NCBI RefSeq assembly: GCF_001039355.2
Contig: NW_019776135.1
Span: forward strand, 9,734 to 73,733
DNA from: Lingula anatina
Lineage: Eukaryota; Brachiopoda; Lingulata; Lingulida; Lingulidae
Direction of reading: 5' to 3'
DNA length: 64,000 nucleotides
Numbering within the stretch: the stretch's first letter is position 1; every line of letters begins with the position of its first letter. Shown one piece after another: positions 33,716-48,700 of the stretch. The notes below the pieces were generated by a model that saw only the letters and a list, made by a program, of their open reading frames with translations, was not told where the DNA came from and searched no databases. A program made the translations under genes and the position numbers.

Positions 33716-36700
33716 GTACGGGTCAAGAGAAAAACAAAAGAGATTAAATCACTGTGTGTAAGATTTGTTAGAAACTATGGATGGCAAAATTAAGCGTTTT
33801 TGGGGAATTTTCAAAGACATGGAGTGTACCTACGCTGTGTTATACTTGTTAAGGAATGAATGCAGTTATTAACGAGAGAGAATAATTTCCTTAACAATTT
33901 TGTTAGTTGGATATGAGTTTGCTGTTATTGATACATGTATTTGGAGCAAATTGGTGTAATTGTATTCATATTTAAAGGACCATTACAGACACGAGAAATA
34001 TCCTTAACACGCCCAATTCTAAAATAACTGTGGTTCCAAAAGTACCACAGCATTAAAAATTGGGAATATCCTCTAGCATAAAATTCAATCACTCGTAATC
34101 AGTGCAAATGGAAATTATTTAACCCCGCCCTGGTTTTTGATAATTTACAGCAATTCAGCGCAACACAGCACAATACATTTTGAAAAAACGAGTCCAGTCA
34201 CAAGTAAACAGGGTCATACCCAACAAAATAGGCTGATTCTAGAGGGAAATTTATAAGTGATGTACTCTGATGTACTTCTATACTGTGGTATCAAGAAATG
34301 TATCATGTAAACATTATATGAGACGCCTGCAATGTGATGTGAAAACACGGGCATCACGTTTTAGTAAGTGGATGTCTTAAAAAGTCGGTTTGACTTTTAT
34401 GAATAATTCAGACAAAGTTTATGGTTAAAAGCTTTCAGCTTAGAATAAGAACGGCTTAAGAATTACCAATTATTAAAACAAAGACCATCCTGACAGATGT
34501 TAATATTTTTGAAGAACTTGTCAAAAAGCCGCAACATTTTANATAATGTCCTTTTTATGCCTGCTTTTTTACTGCGTTTCACCATATCTATTCGCTATTG
34601 CGTGACCTCATTTCTAGGCCTATGATTGGGCAGTTACAAAGACTTATTCAAATAAATTTTTTGTATGAAAGTTGTCAACTGTTACATGTATATATCCTAA
34701 TTAGAATTTATTTTGACTCTTGACTGATATAAAGTTTTTAATTTTTAAACAAATATTCCAGTTGTAAAAAAATCACCAATCACATGTAAGATGAATAAAA
34801 TGAAAATGAGTCACCAAAATCGAAAGTTGTCGTTCCTTCATACCTTGGTGGACAATCGGTATAATTAAACACATAGACTGTTTGATTGAGATTGATATAC
34901 GCTATGCTTACATTTTAAGGGTACATGAGTACATATAAGTTATAAATATACTACTCAGAAGAAGTAAGGGAACGCCAGCCATTTATGATGCAAAAGTTTG
35001 AACCATGCCCATATATACTGTTCATCCCCAGAAATGCACTGCATGACGTCACGCTTAGCCCACTGCGCATGCGTGCACTTTTAATGAGTAGCTAGATTGC
35101 CATAGGAAAATGACTAGGTTCGCGATTCGTGGGTAATTCGTGATAATTGACAAACTAACGGCCTGATGCCGATAGACAGCAATGCTGTGCTATGCTTCAA
35201 GCAACTCCTGACCAAATATCGCTAGGGTTTTTAAAAAAATTCTGTTGTACACACGTACTAAAAAGTTTGCCGTGTATTGCCTAGCCTACCCTCAGCAAAA
35301 CGCACATATTTTCAGAAATAGTGATTTTAGACGGTAGATTCACTCAAAAACAAAGGCAAACTAATTCGTTGCCGATAGCACCAGCAGATAGCAGCACCAT
35401 ACAGAGTCTGATTAAAAACTTTCATGGCGATTGAAGAACTTTTACCACTGTACAATGGGGTCCAAAAAAAGCACTTGGCACAAATGTGAAACTGCCCAGT
35501 GCAAGGCCAAGAATTCAATCAGTATTTTCAATCATATTATCAGATTCTACATAATTGACTGACAATGTCACTACTCAGTATTTAACTAATCTCCTCATCC
35601 AAAATTGCTATCATCATTTAATAATAATGCAAAATTCTTCTTTCAGATTGCTATTTATTTTAAATTTTAATGCTGCAACTGTTCCAGAATAATCTTGTAG
35701 TAAAGGAAAATGCAAATAAGAAGTGGAAGACCAATTTTACCCACATTATTCAATTATTTGAATATAAAAAGAATAAGATCACGATTTAACAAATTAAAAT
35801 AATATTTCATGAACTCTTTCATGAATAACATATTAAACAAAATTAAAGTTATAAATTAGTGGTAATGGCTTATTCTGGAATATATGACCTCTGCACATCA
35901 TCAGTACCTGTCTTGGTACAGTATAGATGCTACTTGGATACAGAGTTAGATTTAATAATGTAACAATAAGAACAATATATATTACAATAAACTTCTCTGC
36001 ACATGTCAGACGCTTGTTACCATGAACTAACACTACTTGACAATGGGCTGAGCACTTATCACAGAGTCTGTGTGCGATGCCATTGTTGTGCTGTGATTAG
36101 CTAGTTGAGTCAGGTGAAGCCCTTCTGGAGCGCCCTCGCGTATCGCGTGAATGCTGCGCATTTCTGGCCATGCATCCCCAGAAATGCACTGCATGACGTC
36201 ACGTTTAGCCCACTGCGCATGCGTGCACTTTTAATGAGTTGCTAGATTGCCATAGGAAAATGGATGGGTTCCCGATTCGTGGGTAATTCGTGATAATTGA
36301 CAAACTAACGGCCTCATGCCGATAGACAGCAACGTTATGCTATGCTTCAAGCAACTACTGACCAAATATCGCTAGGGTTTTTAAAAAAATTATGTTGTAC
36401 ACACGTACTAAGAAGTTTGCCGTGTATCGCCTAGCCTACCCTCAGCAAAACGCACATATCTTCAGAAATGGTGATTTTAGACGGGAGATTCACTCAGAAA
36501 CAAAGGCAAACTAATTCGTTGCCGATAGCACTAGCAGATAGCAGCACCATACAGAGTCTGATTAAAAATTTTCATGGCAATTAAAGAACTTTTACCACTG
36601 TACAATGGGGTCCAAAAAAGCACTTGGCACAAATGTGAAACTGCCCAGTGCAAGGCCAAGAATTCAATCAGTGTTTTCAGTCATATTATCAGTTTCTACA

Positions 36701-39700
36701 TAAATTGACTGACAATATCACTACTCAGTATTTAACTAATCTCTTAATCCAAAATTCCTATCATCATTTAATAATAATGCAAAATTATTCTTTCAGATTG
36801 CTATTTATTTTAAACTTTAATGCTGCAACTGTTCCAGAATAATCTTGTAGTAAAGAAAAAATACAAATAAGAAGTGGAAGACCAATTTTACCCACATTAT
36901 TCAATTATTTGAATATAAAAAGAATAAGATCACGATTTAACAAATTAAAATAATCTTTCATGAACTCTTTCATAAATAACATATTAAACAAAATTAAAGT
37001 TATAAATTAGTGGTAGTGGCTTATTCGGGAATATATGACCTCTGCACATCATCAGTACCTGACTTGGTACAGTATAGTTACTACTTGGATACAGAGTTAG
37101 ATTTAATAATGTAACAATAAGAACAATATATATTACAATAAACTTCTCTGCACATGTCAGACGCTTGTTACCATGAACTAACACTACTTGACAATGGGCT
37201 GAGCACTTATCACAGAGTGTGTGTGCGATGCCTTTGTTGTGATGTGATTAGCTAGTTGAGTCACGTGAAGCCCTACTGCAGCGCCCTCGCGTATCGCGTG
37301 AATGCTGCGCATTTCTGGCCATGTATTAAATTTTGGGAATTCTAAGACAAGGTAATCATCCTGTATAAGATGACATTTTTAATTTAATGTTGCAATAAAA
37401 AATAATTTTGCACTCGTCAAAATGAATAATAATTATTTTTTGAATAAATAGCATTCTTGCAATTATCCATGTGAATTGTCATCGTGAGAATCACACCGCA
37501 AGAGTGTTCACTGACACAATCTCTAGCCATACTCCAACGCCGTGGTTTGTTATAGAGGAAAAGGGGAGAGACATAAGTTTATGAAATCCAGTTTTTGGTA
37601 AACAAGACACTGAGAGAAGACTAGATGTATGTCTTGCAGCAATAAACAGGCTGAACCAATGGTTAACAAGGGGTTAGCCAACAGACCAAGGACATTTCGA
37701 CCTTGTACCACAACCCCAGCTCATTTTCCATATTTATCAGTCATGCGGAACCTTACTGTCACTGCCAGATTACGACCAAGATCCTCCAGTGACCAAACTA
37801 TCAAAAGCCGTTTATGGGAGTGAAACCTTTGTTTAAGATCCCAGGCAGTGCGAACAGTCCTACTGGCAAGACAAAGAAAAACTCGTATGGCATTGGCAAC
37901 TAGTCACGGACAAGTTGCCTTTATTACTGGTTTCATAGTTTACAACCCAGAATAGCAGAACTTGTGTGTACGGGCGAGTTCAGATAGACGCAACCTTAAG
38001 CGAGCGCAACAGGTTTGTTGGTGGCAGTAAAATGGTTTGGGGTTGGTTTTCATTTCACAAACATACCCATTTACATTATTTATGGCAATCTTACTGGATT
38101 CTACTACAGGAATGAAACCCTGATATAGCTGGAAATGCCATTACTCAGTCAGTAAGATATGTCATGCAGCCATTCTACAATTTGACAACGCGCGACTTTA
38201 CCGTGGAAGAATTCAAAAGGTTTCTTATGCAGTATATGATTAATATTTGGATTTCTTTTCGAGATGAATATGGGATATACAACACGTGTTTTTATACGGT
38301 TGACACATACGTTTTGTTTTCGAAATGCTGGAAACTGGGAAGCTCAAAATATCCTGGTGTTTAAAACGTCTCAACACGACTATAGAGCATGCAAGCCATC
38401 GGATACGGATTCGAATCATATGGGTTTTTAAAACTATAGTTCCGGCGAGACGATGGGAAGTAATTTCACCATATCAAGCCTTGCGCAATTTACAGAAATT
38501 TCACGAGCACCGTAATTGTCATAAGGATCACTATAAATTGAATGCGTATACTATCATTAGTATAGATGAAGCGGATAGATTGTAAAAATAACTTTTTTCA
38601 AGTATATTATCTCACCAACATATATGGATAAAAAATTGATTGCAAAGTGAACAGAAGAAAGTATTAACTTAAAAGGAGTGGAGAAGGCATGTAACTTATA
38701 ACCATTATGGTGATTATTGATCTACCGGATGACCCTACTAGATGAGTGCAGGATGTTGACGCTGAGACCATTACGAAAATGGTACTTCCTCATCCATTTA
38801 ACCTTTGGGTCACAGCAGTAACGCTCGTATCTTGTGCATAATTTCGGCGTGGCCATCATTCCAGCTTTTATAGTACACACACGTAATAGTACATAAACAC
38901 TACCCTCCAATATGGAAAGAAATCACCAGATGTCACCGACGCGACTGGCTTCTTTTTTGGATAATTTATTAAATGGTAATTGATAAAATCAATGCAGTGA
39001 AATAAATTAACATTACAAGCATCAATTTGATATATATATAAAAATCACATCTGACCAATTTGTATTATACGCAATCAGCATTATATATCATGTTCAGGTT
39101 CTGAGATGTACCAAAACTTACACGGTATGGTGACGATTTGATGATAATTATCCGTCTAAAATTGCCAAAGACGAAGTTATTTTCTAAAAGAAATGGACAG
39201 AAAATAAGGAGATCAAAAATCACCATTCTCCATCAATAATGAAGCAATTTCTTTTTCATGCCAAATATTGTTTTATCCAACTTTGTAAGGCACTATTTAA
39301 GATGCCCGGTGCACAATGGGCAGAGACCTGGTATTATTTCGGAGATGTCTAACTCTGTTCAAACCTTGCTTCTTGAGTAATTAAACTTTGGAGAAAACAA
39401 ATGTTTGGTGCAATTACTAGGAAATGTTTATTGTTATTAATCCATATTTTGTTCGCTTTAATCCTTCTCTTTCGTGTGTCGATAATTCAAACCCTGTTAA
39501 ATATGCCCAACTAAAAGTTCAAACTTCCTGTGCCATTCAATTTGAATTGATTATTTAATGCACATTGACTAGCACATGTTGTGATGTTTTCGTACACTTA
39601 ATATAAAATCATTTAAAAGGTCATTGTAATTGTGGAACTTTATGTATAACTTTCGTTTTATTCACAGTATGACCAGCTTGATAGCATCCGACGATTGATT

Positions 39701-42700
39701 GCCCCTTTTAGTTACCATGTTAATTGTATAACATATTTTGGGGGAAACAAATGTTATAAGATCAGTGACTAGACAGGGACATTAGAGATTGGAAGAGCAT
39801 AAATGGCGTTTGGGCACATTCCAGGAGATTTGGTCCTACATGAGAATCATTACATATGAACGTGAAAAGGACGGTCTTGGCTTGATAGATGCTGACACGT
39901 TTAGACCGTTTTAAGCAGGGGGAAGAAACTCGATTGTGGCCCCTGCCTTGTAATCCTTCCGCAACCCCACCCGCCGCCAACGTGTTGGTCGTCTTGTTGA
40001 AAACGTACAGAGCAGAATACATATTTGGGGTGAAACCATGTATCTGTTTCCTCAAGTTGAAACCAAAACGTCTTAGACGCTCTTTCCCAAGGACTTGAAC
40101 TCTCCCTCACATAGTACGCAGCTTTGGAGGATCTGTCTGAGTGGTGTTAAGGCCTTTCCGGAAAGCAGATATGCAGCTAATAATACAGATTGTGCCGTGT
40201 TTTGTATGCCTCTTGTATGGTATTCTCGGAGGTAGGAACTAAGATGAGATTACGATAACTATATATGAATACCAGCTGTTAAAGTTAAAAGTTTAAGTTA
40301 CATGTTGTTTAAAATCGTGTTGATAATGTTTTACAACTCTTACATTGTAAATCTTCTTGTCCGCTCCAGTTGCACATCCTTTTTGCCAAAATTTCTTATA
40401 TTGATGTCAACCATGTAAAAGTTGCAAATAGTTGAATAAATTGAAATATGTTCACGGTCAGAAGTAGAAATTTAAATTTAATCGGTAATTTTGAATTAAC
40501 TTATAACCTATTGCACTTCCAATGTTACGACCCTAGAACAAACTTATACAGAGAGCTTTAAGAAAATTTGATAAGGAATGAAATTGTCTCAAATTATTCA
40601 TGCGTGCGGCTCCTTTCGATTAAGTTGAAGCGGTGCAAACAACCAACGGCGGAACGTGCGTTTTCCCATTCATCTACCAGGGCAATAGCTACAGCACCTG
40701 TATCACCCTTGACTTCGGCTATCCTTGGTGTGCCACTACATCCAGTTATGATCGAGATTATCAATGGGGAACATGTATATTAGGTAATAACAGTAGGTGA
40801 TAACTTTATGTGTACCTATTCCGCCATTAGCACTAAAGTAAAAATGTATGGGACAATTACAAGTATGACCTTAGTTGAAATGGACAGGGTGTCTGAGTAT
40901 AAGTGTGGCACGTATTCACAATTATAAATATAAACCAAACAAGAAAAGCAATAAAACTTTGGATTTCCTAAATGCTGAAAAGATGGCAATTGAGATGAGT
41001 CTTCATTTTGTACCTCTCGTTAAAAAATCAATCTTTACAAGACACGCTAATGGCATATTGGACTCCAAATGACAAAAGCTCGGACTGCGTCCACATTCTC
41101 ACCTTCGCAGTCAACTTTCGACAACTTGATGATGGTTGCCCTTTCTTCATCAGTGTTCGAGTGTCCTTAAATTTTTTTACCAAGCGGGCAAATTTTTGTT
41201 CCAGATAGAGCATTACACAAAATGTTTTTCCTTTGGTTAGCCATACCATTTCCATGGATAATTTTGAAATGCTGTTCTATTTCTCTATCAACCCTGAAAA
41301 AAATTTAATCAAAATTAAAATAATTAAATTGGCGGAGATATAAACCTCGAAATGGACCATATTGTAACACTGTTATTTATGTAGCCTTGGCGCTAATTAT
41401 TTGAATCAGAATTTTGAAAAAAGAGGTTTATTTTAATGAATAGAATTGAATGCTGGGGATTTTGTCGGTATGTAGATAGGAGAGAATCATGTGAATCAAC
41501 ATATTCATTCTTAATATGCATGTATATACATATAGATAATTTAGAATATTTCAGTTGTTAATGTGTTTACAATGTTTTCAGCAGTCTTTTGAAATCCATT
41601 CATTATGGCGCAATGATACTAATTTATTTATTTTATTTTGCGTTGTGGATCAAATACACTGTGGGATAATAATGTGGATAGGCGTTGAATATGGCGAATA
41701 CTGTAATGATTTGGATAAGGTCATATTCACTGTGTAATGATGCCAAGAATAAGCTTCTTCGAGTTGGGTGATGTTAGTGATCGAAGAGATTTCTTATTTT
41801 GGTATTTCCGGATACTAAAATTATATTTTTACCTTTACGACGGGGGCGTCTTCATCAACAACATACTCTATACATAAGTCAAAATCATTTTAGTTTCCAT
41901 TTCTACTTCACTTAAGTCAATACTGCTCAGGTTTTGCAGACGTTTTGACCACTGAGTGACCGTTCCATTGCAGTCAGGAAGTATAGATATGATGCCTATA
42001 ATGTATAATGTAGAGTATCATGTTACGCGCAAAACCCTTCAGTTTTGCAGTTTAATGACGTTTTAATATGCGAAGTGAACATGCTTTCCTCTTCAAAGCC
42101 AGGGCTGCCTTAAATCAATTTCTACTTCCAGAAGCAAATGTAGCCGCTAATATTATAGCAAATGAAATGTTATGAGTTTACACCTTAGTTGGCTTTGAGG
42201 GGATTTAGTGTTGTTATAAATAACTGAATAAGAATTTCATTGCTTTATTAACCAATGAAAAGTTTGTCTATACTTTTTATATCTCTGCATGTGCAATTTA
42301 ACTATCACTTTGTCTGTCTACTTATTGTCGGGGTGAATTGAGTTCCAATATTAAATCTTGCATTATATCACAAAATCCTGCAGATATTGATCGTTAATTA
42401 CACATTTGACCCCGCCACTTTAATGAAACATCAATTGTTTGGGTATGCTGTGTTGGTTTATCAATTTTATATCAGCTTCACTTTTTTTTTCAAATTCCCC
42501 AATGATGCGAGTGTGCGCTACACGTTGAAAAAAGAATTATCGATTTTAAAATGACGGGTGTATGTTATTTTGTTTAGCAATGCTACAATATACTTTAGGC
42601 AAGGGTCAAAAATGGCAAACATATAATGGGTTTTATTGATTGATTGATTGATTCCTAGCTTACGCTGAGAACTCTTGGAATGTAAGCAATGTTATCAAAT

Positions 42701-45700
42701 TATGGTACACATGTAACATTGAAGGTGATATTTCGAGTTTCAGTGTGTTAAGTTTTGGTTACTTGAAAACAAAATCATAATCGTACAGCTAAAGAAAAAA
42801 CCGATTAGGGAATATATAGGTCTTTAAATGTTACTTAGAACAAAACGTCTTATCAGTAAGTAAATGTAGCAACAGTTTAATTGCATTGCATTCCTCCCAT
42901 TAACTCATGGTATGCCTAAGATGTAACCATCTTTAAATTGATAGAGCCGTCTATATACGTTGACACATTCGATTCATAGTTGTAATCAGGTGCGCTTACT
43001 ATTGTCTTTGCTCGGTAATTGCTCTTCTGTTTTGCATATTAAATGTAACAAATGCGATAGAATGACGAGCACTCAAATTCAACTTTTAATACTGTCGTTG
43101 CTATTGATGCCAATCTATCTAGGATTCTCTTTCACTTTTCGTTACTTTATTTGCAGTAGCCCAACTATAATTGATAAATTGATTACCTTGTTGCACGCTG
43201 TGTTAGCGCACTTTGTGTGTGAGAAGATGACCAAAAGGTTGTTATAATGCTCTCAAATTATGCCAAACAATAGATATTGTTATTGATAGGAATGTAAGCG
43301 AGGCGCAACGGCCAGTGCAGTTGCTGACGGTGCGAGCTTCCATACTAGCGTATTTACTAGACTCAGTTTGGAAATGTATATCTTGATTTTTCACTGGGTT
43401 TTTGTTTCCTTTATTTTCATGTTTCTTGTCGCAGTACCCACTACAACCACAACCACAACCACGACATCTACGACTCCATTTCCAGGTGAGTTTTTATAAG
43501 ATTTTGCTTTTTGTCTTAATTCTCATTTTCAAAAACATCAGATCGCAAAGGGGAAGATGTTTTTAAATCTATTAGACCGCATTTTAACTAACGTATCGTT
43601 TTTATTTTATTTTATTTTATTTTATTTTATGTTGCAAAAGATTGTTTACTATACTGTGCTAACATTCATATAAATCCATTGTTACCAAAAAAGCAGTTAT
43701 GATACATATCATGTTTAGCTTGTCACAAATAAACAAAACACTCACGGACGCTATGTTTTAAACATTAAACAACCTATAGTCCAATGAAATACCATTATTC
43801 TGACTAAGTGTACTTGTGGTAACGTTATTTAGTTTTTTTAATCAGTATTTCAATAATCAAGGCCACATTTCAGGTTTCTTTTTTACACATTCATCTTGAC
43901 AAGAAAATGGCAAGGACTAACGTCAAATAATGTTACATAATAAAATATTTTTTGAGGTACATGTACAAAGCCAAATAATAAACCGACATATCAGATGACA
44001 GATGATGACAATTACATCTCTAGATACATAGGGAAAATCAAGATTGCAACCTGCTCCGCAAGAATTATAACATATGCATATAGTGTAAAGCTAGTTGGTA
44101 TTATTGCAAAGATAATATCAGGTTCTTAAAACCAATACCTGTAACCTAACCTGCAGGGAGGACACTGTGTACAATTTATTCGCCAGTTATATGAAGATTG
44201 GAAAATTAAATCGATTGTCCACTTGGATTGTTAACGTTAGACTTATTTATTACGTAATGTACATGGTGTGTGGAAAAGCGAAAATTGAACGGACTGTCCA
44301 TGTACTTGTCGCTTCCTCTAACCATTGACGTCATCCATTTACCGCGAGCCACACAGGAAACAATCCGCGGTATAGTCCTCGTGACAGAAGAAAATATTGG
44401 CCACTTAATTCACATCTTAATTTTGATGTTAATCAATTTATCTAAAATAAGGGATTAGATATTGTAGTTATCGTTTTTGGCCTTTGCAGGCCAACCCAAC
44501 AACCAGACTCGGCACATAAGGATCCTGAATTAACCGGTATATCGGACCACATTACCCGTTTTCAAGGTGTGTGTCAGATCGCATTTCGGAGTATCAGTCA
44601 GAACACCGACAGGATAAGCCCGCGGTCGTTTGTTCTGGGGTATGATACTCCGAATCCTTATGTGCCGAGTCTGGTAGTTGGGTAGGCCTGCTTTGGTTAT
44701 TATTTTTTTTCTGAATTAGGTGTCTTTTAATGAAGCGTACAGTTACCATAATGATATTTTAGTGAATTTGCAAGTTCTCTATTTCTCATAGTAATGGAAC
44801 ACACTACATTTTGGGCACAATTTTTTTACCGATTAATGTGGGAACAAATTAAAGTGGGAACGATTACAAACACCTTTGGTCAAACACCTTCTGAGAACGT
44901 TTGGTCTATGGGCTTTAATGGACTCTTCATTTTTTGTTGTTTTTTTTTATTTAAGCACAATAGCTTTGGTCGCGAAATATATGTAAAATCACTTTATTAT
45001 CATGGATGGAACCATGTCCAGAACCATGCTCCTTAAATAATATTTTAACTCAATATACGCTTAAATTCCTTGTTAACATTTATTTTAAATCCAATTATAA
45101 TTAATCATGGCTGCTTCTACATGTTACAACCCCACGTGTGAAAAGTGTTAATGTCAACTTTCCCCTAGATACCGCAAAGAAGTTTCGGTAAACAATAACG
45201 CCTAACAATCCTTACATGCCATATTGTAAAAAGAAAAAATAAAATAAAAGCCACAATTAATAACATTCATAAATTATTCATAAAGTATTTTATTTTATTA
45301 TTATTAATTATTATTATTATTATTATTATTATTATTTTGTAACTTTACCGATGATCGATTCCTTTTACCAAATATTTCAGGATGTGATGAGTACATAGAC
45401 GCCGCAAGCGGCACTCTCAGCACCCCGGGTACCACGTACCCCGCATCTATCACGTGCACGTATGTTATCAACTCAACCCTACCTGACGGGCTCATCGAGC
45501 TGAAGTTTAACGGTGCACTGGATATGGAGCATGGTGGTGCTTGTCGAGATTATCTCCAGGTACGCCGAGAAACTATTTGTTTTCTTGTGTTTCTTTTAGT
45601 AAGTTTTTTTTTCAAAATTGTGCATTTTTATGATTTTTTTGCTAGATATATGTGCGGATGTCACGGTCATATTGCACTGAACCGAAAAGAGAGCAATTTT

Positions 45701-48700
45701 CAAACTAAAACATGATGACCTTTATTTACTTTTCTGTCATTTGCCTATCTCATAACTGTGCGCTCCTTCAACTCGGTAGAAAAATACGTTTTAATTAGTA
45801 TTGGCACCCCCTTGCAGATTTGAACTTATTTACAGGAGTAGTTGTAGCAACAACAACTATAAATCACCACTTTTTCTAAAAAAGGCATTGTTTTTTAGAT
45901 ATACGTGATCCCGGAAAGTGGTTATTCAGATGGAGTTGAAATCTTCAAGGGCGAATATTGTACTGGAATACCGGGACCTTTTTACGCTCGAGCCTTTCGC
46001 TTGGAATTCCTCAGCGACACGGTTGACGATGGTAATATGGGGTTTACAGCCACATACAGTAATGGTTAGTACCTTATATCCATTTAAAATTTTATTTATT
46101 GCTGCCTGCTACCAATGGGGACAAATTACGCCTTTGCTGAATTCAACGTGTCCTTTTCATTGATAATTCTAGTTATCCTGGTGTTATAAATATCATATAT
46201 CAGCGGTTGTTTCTTTAGACGTATATTGACAGATACAAATAAATAATCTATTATATTTGTAAAAAAACAGAACTCACAGAGAAATCTTGAATCATTTCTG
46301 TACGTAAGAACCGGGTAGAGGTTAGAAACCACGTCTGTGGTGCACCAGATACTAATGGTGGTAGGGGCCTACATGTAGTTTCAAAAACTTTCAAAATTTG
46401 CAGAATGGTATATTTAAAGGCCCCTATTGATATCCTGAAGATGTATGATTAAAAAAAAGTTCCACTTGCAATGTTCCCATGCTTTTATTTAAATGTTTGC
46501 TAGCTTTTTGTTTTTAAATTAAAACAGTATCTGTCGAATACAACGAATGGATGACGTGGAGCCCCTGTGACGTCTCATGTGGACAGGGGACTAGCGTTCG
46601 AGAGAGGTCATGCAACGTCACAAGCGTAACGCCGCCAGTGGTACACCAAGCCTGTGACACTGAGACAGGACCGTGTACGGCCTTCATGGATATATGTCCC
46701 ATAACAGGGAGCAATGGTAAAGCGTTGTTGAAAACCTTAAAATGGAATTTCTAGTCGTTCAGATACAGTTTTAATACATGTGTGTGAAATGTATGTCGTC
46801 AACCGCACAAGGGTTAAATTGTACAAAAATTAAATTTTGTGGCGATATTTGGATTTGTAACAAAGTAATTCAGTTCGTCAACACTCAAAAGATAATTATT
46901 TTCATGTATTTGGCATCTCTCATTAGGAAGAACTGCAAGCATGCATGTTTTGCATGTGGTATTAAGAAATACTGATTCGCTGACTGTTTTATTTATTTAA
47001 TTTATATCGATAGGAATTTGAACAAGATAATTTTTATTTGAATTCCGTGCGCTGTCAACATTGTTGCATGTTTGAAAATCACTGGAGCAGGCAACCATTT
47101 TTGTATGTTATTTCATTAACTTATTAACCGGAAATTATCCCCCAGACGTTGTGTTAAATATTATTCTTTTCTGCAGGTTGCGACGCAGTCTATACATCCA
47201 AGAATGGCTATGTAACTTCTCCTAACTTCCCTGCTGACTACAACAATAATATGGATTGTAATTACACCATAATTCCTCCGTCCAACGGCAGCGTCTTAAA
47301 ACTGAATTTTACTGCATTTGTGGTCCAGTACGAAGCAACTTGTTATTACGATTATCTCACGGTAAGTTAAATTTAAAAAGAGGGAAGTAAAGTCGTTAGC
47401 TCTCTGAATGTTTCACTTTCCATACATGTACCCGTATTTCTATTTGAATGTTCAAACATTTAATCCTGATTTCAAACTGTGAGATTAGCCTACATGTACG
47501 TACATGTGAAATTGAATGCAGTTGTCTGATATTTATGGTATGCTCTTTTGATCCATTGCATGTTTTTTTCTATTTGTATTCTATATTTATTGACTATCCA
47601 CATACATGAACATGCGGTAGCAAAACAGTAAAGGCTCTGGCGCTGGAAATAACCACTTCGTATGTACAAGGGTGTAGTTGGACGGTGTTTTGAATGTACC
47701 GTAATTTAAAATAACATTAACGCAACTTTGAACGAACATATTGTATTCATTCATTTGTTTTAGGTACAAGATTTGGGAGATTCTACCAGCCCGCCAGAGA
47801 AATTTTGTGGCAGTTCGAATCCTCATGATTTTTACGGGACGGCGTTTGAGCTATTATTCCATTCCAGCTATGCTACCACGTACTCAGGGTTTAACATCAC
47901 ATACTATAGCTGTAGGTTGCTTGTCCATTTAAATTATTGTTTGTTTGGCTACTGTTATTTCCTAAGATCATGCAAAATGTTTTAATAAATTAGCAGGCCT
48001 AGAGTGTTTTGAAAATAGGAATGTTTTATCTGGTAGTAAACGTTACACAGGAAATATTCATTTTTCTATTAGGTTTTCATCATTCAAGGTTATGAAATTT
48101 TCATAGCTACATGTATATAAGAGGGGCAGTAAGAGGGATTTTAGTCGGGTGAAACGAAAAACATAAGGTTTAAAGCACACTTTTTTAACGTCGTGTATGT
48201 CTCTATGGACCTGCAAAGCCCCAAATGCTATACTTTCCATTTTAATGTATTACTGATAAATTATTTTCTTTTAGTGACAAATATCACGTACAGTAATTGG
48301 GGACCCTGGAGTTCGTGCAGTGTCACGTGTGGGACAGGCACGCGCTCTCGTCTGCGTACATGTTACGTCACCGATTCCGACAGCACGGTGGTGTACCAAT
48401 ATTGTGAGGACATGGAGGAGACAGAAGCCTGTGATGGATTCATGGCGACGTGCCCCGTCTTGGGTGATAGTGGTACAGCTTTGTCATACTATAACATTAT
48501 CCACATTTTATTGGCTTGATGTTAACTCGTTTCAGATATGGCTATTTAATTTACAAAGCAAACAGACAATGGGCTAAACTTACACCTTGTTCCATTATGC
48601 AAATATGCCTTATATCAATATTGCTTTCAATGATTGTCAATTGAATTCTTTATGGGTTAGATTGGATTCAAAGTTTGGTTTTGGTTTCAATGTGCGTTTT

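Larger units (their letters stand above)
33716..40630 (+). other. Large intron 2 of gene 3
   Basis: About 6.9 kb with no exon recognised. It holds a tandem pair of a 1.14-kb inverted-repeat element (35028-37318) and a decayed Tc1 relic (37580-38220). The rest is AT-rich unique sequence. Confidence 0.6.

Noticed and set aside
42960-43247. 95-codon hydrophobic plus-strand frame in a gene 3 intron
   Set aside because: No homology seen and frame phases do not link it to neighbouring exons.
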